Under the pieces are notes generated by a model. The model was not told the DNA's origin. It saw nothing but the letters and a program-made list of their open reading frames with translations, and did no database searches. This document shows, in pieces, positions 59,534 to 64,000 of a stretch of 64,000 nt of DNA. Location of the stretch: contig NZ_BCSX01000053.1 in the NCBI RefSeq assembly GCF_001570425.1, forward strand, positions 1 to 64,000. Reading direction: 5' to 3'. Each line of letters starts with the position of its first letter. Within the stretch, counting starts at the first letter, position 1. The stretch comes from Mycolicibacterium brisbanense (GTDB taxonomy: Bacteria; Actinomycetota; Actinomycetes; Mycobacteriales; Mycobacteriaceae). The position numbers were made by a program, and so were the translations under genes.

Positions 59534-60091
59534 GTGCGGGTGATGGGAGTGGATCCCGGGTTGACGCGGTGCGGCCTGTCGGTGATCGAGAACGGGAAGG
59601 GCCGGCAGGTCATCGCGCTGGATGTGGACGTGGTCCGCACCCCGGCCGATGCGCCGCTGCAGAAGCGGCTGCTCACCATCAGCGACACCGTCGAATACTG
59701 GATGGACACCCACCGGCCCGACGTGATCGCCATCGAGCGGGTCTTCGCGCAGCAGAATGTGTCGACGGTGATGGGCACCGCCCAGGCCGGTGGCGTGATC
59801 GCGCTGGCAGCCGCGCGCCGGGACATCGACGTGCACTTCCACACGCCGTCCGAGGTGAAGGCCGCGGTCACCGGCAACGGCCGGGCTGACAAGTCTCAGG
59901 TCACCGAGATGGTCACGAGAATCCTTGCACTGCAAGCCAAACCGACCCCCGCCGATGCGGCTGACGCGCTCGCGCTTGCGATCTGCCATTGCTGGCGAGC
60001 ACCCATGCTCGCGCGGATGGCCGCCGCGGAGGCGCTCGCGGCCGAGCAGCGCCGCAAGTATCAGGCCCGGCTCAAGGCGGCCCGGGCATGA
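59534..60091 (+). CDS. ruvC: Holliday junction resolvase RuvC
   Basis: 185 residues from the GTG at 59534. Crossover junction endonuclease that cuts Holliday junctions. The acidic catalytic residues are in VRVMGVDPGLTRCGLSVIE (Asp), PDVIAIERVFAQQNV (Glu) and PTPADAADALALAICH (Asp). Length is usual. The ruvA ATG overlaps its stop as ATGA. Preceded by a LexA box. Confidence 0.96.
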   Translation: MRVMGVDPGLTRCGLSVIENGKGRQVIALDVDVVRTPADAPLQKRLLTISDTVEYWMDTHRPDVIAIERVFAQQNVSTVMGTAQAGGVIALAAARRDIDVHFHTPSEVKAAVTGNGRADKSQVTEMVTRILALQAKPTPADAADALALAICHCWRAPMLARMAAAEALAAEQRRKYQARLKAARA

Positions 60092-60675
60092 TCGCATCGG
60101 TCCGCGGCGAGGTCATCGACATCGCTCTCGATCACGCCGTGATCGAGGCTGCTGGTGTCGGCTACAAGGTCATGGCCACCCCGACGACCCTGGCGAACCT
60201 GCGTCGGGGCACCGAGGCACGGCTGATCACCGCGATGATCGTGCGCGAAGACTCCATGACGCTCTACGGGTTCGCCGACGGGGATGCGCGGGATCTGTTC
60301 CTGACGCTGCTCGGGGTGTCCGGTGTCGGTCCGAAGATCGCGCTCGCGACGCTGGCGGTGTACGACCCGCAGGCGTTGCGTCAGGCGCTGGCCGACGGCG
60401 ACGTGACGGCGTTGACCCGGGTGCCCGGTATCGGCAAACGCGGGGCCGAGCGGATGGTGCTGGAGCTGCGCGACAAGATCGGGGCCGTCACGCCCGGTGC
60501 GACGGGCGGCGTCGGCGGTCACGCGGTGCGCGGTCCGGTGGTGGAAGCCCTTGTCGGCCTTGGTTTTCCGGCCAAACAGGCAGAAGAGGCCACCGACAAG
60601 GTATTGGCCAACGACCCGGAAGCCACCACGTCCAGTGCGCTGCGTTCGGCGCTGTCGATGCTGGGTAAGAAGTAG
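60088..60675 (+). CDS. ruvA: Holliday junction branch migration protein RuvA
   Basis: 195 residues. It binds the four-way junction and loads RuvB. Domain I OB fold: MIASVRGEVIDIALDHAVIE and VREDSMTLYGFADG; domain II helix-hairpin-helix: VSGVGPKIALATLA and VPGIGKRGAERMVLELRDK; a flexible Gly-rich linker; domain III: VVEALVGLGFPAKQAEEATD. Translationally coupled to ruvC and 6 bp from ruvB. Confidence 0.96.
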   Translation: MIASVRGEVIDIALDHAVIEAAGVGYKVMATPTTLANLRRGTEARLITAMIVREDSMTLYGFADGDARDLFLTLLGVSGVGPKIALATLAVYDPQALRQALADGDVTALTRVPGIGKRGAERMVLELRDKIGAVTPGATGGVGGHAVRGPVVEALVGLGFPAKQAEEATDKVLANDPEATTSSALRSALSMLGKK

Positions 60676-60681
60676 ACGTAG

Positions 60682-61737
60682 ATGGGTCGATTCGACGATA
60701 CCGAGGAGCCCGACGATCGCGAGGTGACGCCGGCGCTGACCGTCGGCGAAGGTGATATCGACGCCAGCCTGCGGCCCCGTTCGCTCGGCGAGTTCATCGG
60801 TCAGCCGCGGGTGCGCGAGCAGTTGCAGCTGGTGCTCGAAGGCGCCAAGAACCGCGGTGGCACACCGGATCACATCCTGCTGTCCGGCCCGCCCGGCCTG
60901 GGCAAGACGTCGTTGGCCATGATCATCGCCGCGGAACTGGGCTCGTCGCTGCGCCTCACCTCCGGTCCCGCGCTCGAGCGGGCGGGTGACTTGGCGGCCA
61001 TGCTGTCCAACCTCGTCGAGCATGACGTGTTGTTCATCGACGAGATCCACCGCATCGCGCGCCCCGCCGAAGAGATGCTGTACCTGGCGATGGAGGACTT
61101 CCGCGTCGACGTCGTCGTCGGGAAAGGCCCTGGAGCCACGTCGATTCCGCTGGAGGTCGCGCCGTTCACCCTCGTCGGCGCGACCACCCGGTCCGGCGCG
61201 CTGACCGGCCCGCTGCGGGACCGGTTCGGGTTCACCGCGCACATGGATTTCTACGAGCCGGTGGAGTTGGAGCGCGTGCTGGCCCGCTCGGCAGGCATCC
61301 TCGGCATCAATCTCGGCGCGGAGGCCGGGGCCGAGATCGCGATGCGTTCGCGGGGCACGCCGCGCATCGCCAACCGGCTGCTGCGCCGGGTCCGTGACTA
61401 CGCAGAGGTACGTGCCGACGGCAACATCACCCGCGACATCGCCAAGGCCGCCCTGGAGGTCTACGACGTCGACGAACTGGGTCTGGACCGGCTGGACCGG
61501 GCGGTGCTCTCCGCGCTCACCCGCAGTTTCGGCGGTGGGCCGGTGGGAGTTTCCACATTGGCCGTGGCGGTCGGGGAGGAGGCCACCACCGTCGAGGAGG
61601 TGTGCGAACCGTTCCTGGTCCGTGCCGGGATGGTGGCGCGCACCCCGCGGGGCCGGGTGGCGACGCCGCTGGCCTGGACGCACCTCGGCATGCAGCCGCC
61701 GATAACCGGCCTGGGCCAGGCCGGGCTGTTTGAATAG
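60682..61737 (+). CDS. ruvB: Holliday junction helicase RuvB
   Basis: 351 residues. AAA+ motor for branch migration. Motifs: LRPRSLGEFIGQPRVREQL, Walker A SGPPGLGKTSLAMIIA, Walker B HDVLFIDEIHRIARPAEEML, sensor 1 FTLVGATTRSGALTGPLRDR (arginine finger region) and the winged-helix C-terminus ending RVATPLAWTHLGMQPP. The acidic N-terminal extension (DDTEEPDDREV) is typical of actinobacteria. Confidence 0.97.
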   Translation: MGRFDDTEEPDDREVTPALTVGEGDIDASLRPRSLGEFIGQPRVREQLQLVLEGAKNRGGTPDHILLSGPPGLGKTSLAMIIAAELGSSLRLTSGPALERAGDLAAMLSNLVEHDVLFIDEIHRIARPAEEMLYLAMEDFRVDVVVGKGPGATSIPLEVAPFTLVGATTRSGALTGPLRDRFGFTAHMDFYEPVELERVLARSAGILGINLGAEAGAEIAMRSRGTPRIANRLLRRVRDYAEVRADGNITRDIAKAALEVYDVDELGLDRLDRAVLSALTRSFGGGPVGVSTLAVAVGEEATTVEEVCEPFLVRAGMVARTPRGRVATPLAWTHLGMQPPITGLGQAGLFE

Positions 61738-61742
61738 TCGTC

Positions 61743-62129
61743 ATGGTCATAGCCGGTCTGGTTTTCGCCGCCCTCGCCGCGGTTCTGCACGTGTACATCT
61801 TCGTGATGGAATCGCTCACCTGGACCTCGCCGCGCACACGCGCGACCTTCGGTACCACCGCGGAAACCGCGGAGATCACCAAGGAGCTGGCGTTCAACCA
61901 GGGCTTCTACAACCTTTTCCTGGCCATCGTCACAGGCATCGGCATCCTGGCAATTGCCTTGGGGCACAATGCTGTCGGCGTGGCCCTGGTGTTCGCCGGC
62001 GTCGGCTCGATGCTGGCCGCGGCGCTGGTTCTGCTGACCACCTCGCCGGACAAGGCCCGCGCCGCCATCACGCAGGGCATCTTCCCGCTGATCGCGGTGC
62101 TCCTCGTCGCGATCGGGGTCGCCCTCTAA
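61743..62129 (+). CDS. DUF1304 family membrane protein
   Basis: 128 residues with four membrane helices. VFAALAAVLHVYIFVMESLT at the N-terminus, a polar loop (FNQGFYNLFLA, the family's NQG-Y-N motif) and TTSPDKARAAITQGIFPLIA near the end are characteristic of DUF1304. Function unknown. It is 5 bp after ruvB and probably the last gene of the SOS-controlled operon. Confidence 0.87.
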   Translation: MVIAGLVFAALAAVLHVYIFVMESLTWTSPRTRATFGTTAETAEITKELAFNQGFYNLFLAIVTGIGILAIALGHNAVGVALVFAGVGSMLAAALVLLTTSPDKARAAITQGIFPLIAVLLVAIGVAL

Positions 62130-62148
62130 GGCCGAGCAGACATGAAAG

Positions 62149-62167
62149 TCCGCGACACGCGGGTTTT
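62149..62167 (+). terminator. Intrinsic terminator of the ruvCAB-DUF1304 operon
   Basis: CCGCG and CGCGG form a perfect stem around ACA, extended by a U-G pair, followed by TTTT at 62164-62167. It lies 20 bp after the DUF1304 stop and is one of the few hairpins in the window with a real T-run. Confidence 0.7.
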
Positions 62168-62203
62168 CCGGTACCGCAGCGTCTGCTTGGCCAGAGACTG
62201 GTC

Positions 62204-62230
62204 GGCCGCGGTCCTGGTGGGACCGCGGCC
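62204..62230. terminator. Second, GC-rich inverted repeat in the convergent intergenic region
   Basis: GGCCGCGGTCC and GGACCGCGGCC form a perfect 11-bp stem with a TGGTG loop. It sits between convergent DUF1304 and carboxylic acid reductase genes, 33 bp beyond the reductase stop codon, and may act as a bidirectional transcription barrier. No T-run on either side. Confidence 0.5.
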
Positions 62231-62262
62231 GCTCAGGGGACCTTCCCTTGTGAGGAAGCGTG

Positions 62263-64000
62263 TTACAGCAGGCCGAGCTGCTGCAGGTTGGTGATGTATT
62301 GGACGATGACCGCGGGTGTCACATGCGGGATGTCCTTGTCGGGGCCGATCTTGGCTTCCTGCACGGCTTCCCGGAAGTGATCGGTCGGTGCGCCTGCGCC
62401 GAGCATCGGCCGGCTGGGCGTCTGGTAGTTGTGCAGCAGCGGCAGCAGTGAGGCCTGACGCTGCTTGTCGGGCAGTGCGCGCAGCGCGGTGTCGAACCGC
62501 TGCAGCCAGGTCGCGTAGTCGTCGATCCGGTGCAGCGGGTAACCGGCCTCGATGAGCCAGTCGACGAATTCGTCCATGCCGATGCCGTCGTCGTGCGGGT
62601 TCATCACGTGGTAGGTCTCGAAGCCGTCGGTGACGTGTACCCCGAGGGTGGAGATCGCCTCGGCGATGAACTCGACCGGAAGGCCGTCGTAGTGCGCCCG
62701 TTGCCGGGTGCCGTCGGCTGCCAATTCGTAGAACGATCCGGGCGCGATGCCGGTGGCCACCAGGCTGAACATCATCCGGGTGAACATGTCGGGCAGGTTC
62801 AGCTGACCCGAATAGGTGGTGTCGGCCAGGATCATGTCGCAGCGGAACACCGAGACGGGCAAGCCGCACAGGTCGTTGGCCTCGCGCAGCAGGACCTCGC
62901 CGGCCCACTTGCTGTTGCCGTAGCCGTTGGCGTAGGAGTCGTCGACCTGGCGCGTCGCCGAGATCTGCCGGATGTCGGCGTTCTCGACGAACTCACCGGG
63001 CTTGATGCCCCAACCGACACCGATGGTCGAGACATACACGAACGGCTTGATCTTGGTGGTCAGGGCGATGCGGATCAGCTCGGCGGTGCCCAGGGCGTTC
63101 GGGCCGAACAGCTGGCTGTAGGGCAGGACGTGGTTGACCAGGGCGGCCGGGTCGACGATCAGGTCGACGGTGTCGGCCAGGCGCTGCCAGGTCTGCTGGT
63201 CGAGTCCGAGGTTGGCCTCGCCCTTGTCGCCGGCGATGACTTCGAGGTGATCGGCGGCCAATTTCTGGTAGTGCGCAAGCAGTTTGGCGTCGCCGGTGTC
63301 GAAGATGGCGTCGAGCCGGGCCCGGGCTTCGTCGTCGCTCTTGGCGCGAACCAGGGCGATGACCTTGCCGTCGACCAGGTCCATGCGTTCCAGCCACTCC
63401 AGGGCCAGGTAGCGGCCCAGGAAGCCGGTGGCGCCGGTCAACAACACGGTGCGGACCTCGGTCGCAGCCTTGGGCAGTGACGGCGCGGCGGCGAGCGTGG
63501 CGGCGTCGATGAACTTGTCCAGCGTCAGGTCCGCCGCGTGGACCTCGGTCGCGTCACGCCCGTGCACCGACGCATACGTCGGCCGCTTCGAACCCTGCCG
63601 CTCGGCCTCGATGTAGTCGGCGATGGCCGCCAGATCGTTGGCCGGGCTGACGATCACGCCCACCGGCACGTCGACCTCGAAGATCTCGTGCAGCAGGTTC
63701 GAGAAGGTCAATGCCGAGAGCGAATCCCCGCCGAGATCGGTGAAATGAGCGTCGGACCGCAGGTCTGAGGTCGACGCGCCGAGCAGGGCGCCGGCCGCGC
63801 GGCTGACCGTGTCGAGGACGGGAGCGTGGGCACCGTGACGACGGAGTTCACGCAGCTCGTTGGCCTGCCCTTCGGCGAGGTCGGTGTAGAGCTGTTCGAG
63901 CCGTTCACCGTACTGCGCCTTCAGCTTCGGCCGGGCCAGCTTGCGGATACCGGTCAGCAGACCGTTCTCGAGTGTGAAAGGCGTTGTCTCGACCAGAAAA
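62263..64000 (-). CDS. car: Carboxylic acid reductase, C-terminal half (5' end outside window)
   Basis: 579 residues are present and the frame is open through the window edge. Order: end of the adenylation domain (ENGLLTGIRKLARPKLKAQY), a carrier-protein domain with the phosphopantetheine Ser in FTDLGGDSLSALTFSN, and an NADPH-dependent reductase domain with VLLTGATGFLGRYLALEWLE and the catalytic YGNSKWAGEVLLREA (Y-x3-K). Complete enzymes are about 1170 residues and reduce acids to aldehydes at the expense of ATP and NADPH. The mycobacterial counterpart is fadD9 (Rv2590), which lies at this position beyond ruvCAB in M. tuberculosis. Confidence 0.94.
   Translation of the reverse strand, partial: FLVETTPFTLENGLLTGIRKLARPKLKAQYGERLEQLYTDLAEGQANELRELRRHGAHAPVLDTVSRAAGALLGASTSDLRSDAHFTDLGGDSLSALTFSNLLHEIFEVDVPVGVIVSPANDLAAIADYIEAERQGSKRPTYASVHGRDATEVHAADLTLDKFIDAATLAAAPSLPKAATEVRTVLLTGATGFLGRYLALEWLERMDLVDGKVIALVRAKSDDEARARLDAIFDTGDAKLLAHYQKLAADHLEVIAGDKGEANLGLDQQTWQRLADTVDLIVDPAALVNHVLPYSQLFGPNALGTAELIRIALTTKIKPFVYVSTIGVGWGIKPGEFVENADIRQISATRQVDDSYANGYGNSKWAGEVLLREANDLCGLPVSVFRCDMILADTTYSGQLNLPDMFTRMMFSLVATGIAPGSFYELAADGTRQRAHYDGLPVEFIAEAISTLGVHVTDGFETYHVMNPHDDGIGMDEFVDWLIEAGYPLHRIDDYATWLQRFDTALRALPDKQRQASLLPLLHNYQTPSRPMLGAGAPTDHFREAVQEAKIGPDKDIPHVTPAVIVQYITNLQQLGLL

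Noticed and set aside
1..64000. CRISPR array, prophage or toxin-antitoxin module
   Set aside because: No regularly spaced repeats, phage structural genes or recognisable toxin-antitoxin pairs were found.

Overview
The window looks like chromosomal DNA of a fast-growing mycobacterium (Mycolicibacterium type). It is GC-rich, with many GTG starts and leaderless -10/start arrangements. It carries mycobacterium-specific families (PPE, PE-PPE hydrolase, MPT63-like, AftC, PimA, PIM acyltransferase, PgsA, ClpC2, DUF3000, DUF6480). Two blocks follow M. tuberculosis gene order closely: roughly Rv2681 to Rv2667 at the left and Rv2614c to Rv2590 at the right. I know these correspondences from the families; no search was run.

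Left block (1-17.8 kb). An IS30-type transposase tail at the edge is followed by ribonuclease D and a DUF3000 protein. The coproporphyrin-dependent heme branch comes next (hemE, hemG/hemY, hemQ), then a methyltransferase and an acyl-CoA dehydrogenase. After these lie a divergent hydrolase/TetR pair, a ferritin-VIT iron transporter, msrB, aftC, a secreted alpha/beta-hydrolase-fold lipoprotein whose nucleophile position reads Gly, a RibD-like reductase, zapE, a GNAT, an MPT63-like exported protein, an FDOR protein and clpC2 with two tandem palindromes at its promoter.

Middle, more variable block (17.8-41.3 kb). It holds an orphan PrrB-like histidine kinase, a GntR/CynX-type MFS pair, and a type I DAHP synthase gene preceded by a putative leaderless leader peptide rich in aromatic codons and strong RNA hairpins. 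A PPE gene, a canonical heme oxygenase with a TetR gene, four tRNA genes and a PE-PPE-domain hydrolase follow. Next is a catabolic cluster of aldehyde dehydrogenase, FAD-linked sugar/lactone oxidase and APC permease, then a soluble Cache-domain protein and a GntR regulator. Tex, an SDR, an aldose epimerase-like lipoprotein and a patch of small hypothetical genes close the block.

Right block (41.3-64 kb). It contains glycogen phosphorylase, a lipoprotein, a hotdog thioesterase, and a tight run of thrS, HIT hydrolase, pgsA, PIM acyltransferase, pimA and a membrane-anchored Nudix protein that links phosphatidylinositol synthesis to mannoside assembly. The pdxS-tesB-pdxT vitamin B6 operon, a GT39 transferase with an internal 27-bp tandem duplication, a truncated DUF4262 gene, yebC and the LexA-box-preceded ruvCAB operon follow. 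The window ends inside a carboxylic acid reductase gene.

The least explained signals are the aromatic leader upstream of the DAHP synthase, the paired clpC2 operators next to an orphan kinase, the Cache/GntR-linked oxidation cluster, and the missing nucleophile in the secreted hydrolase.
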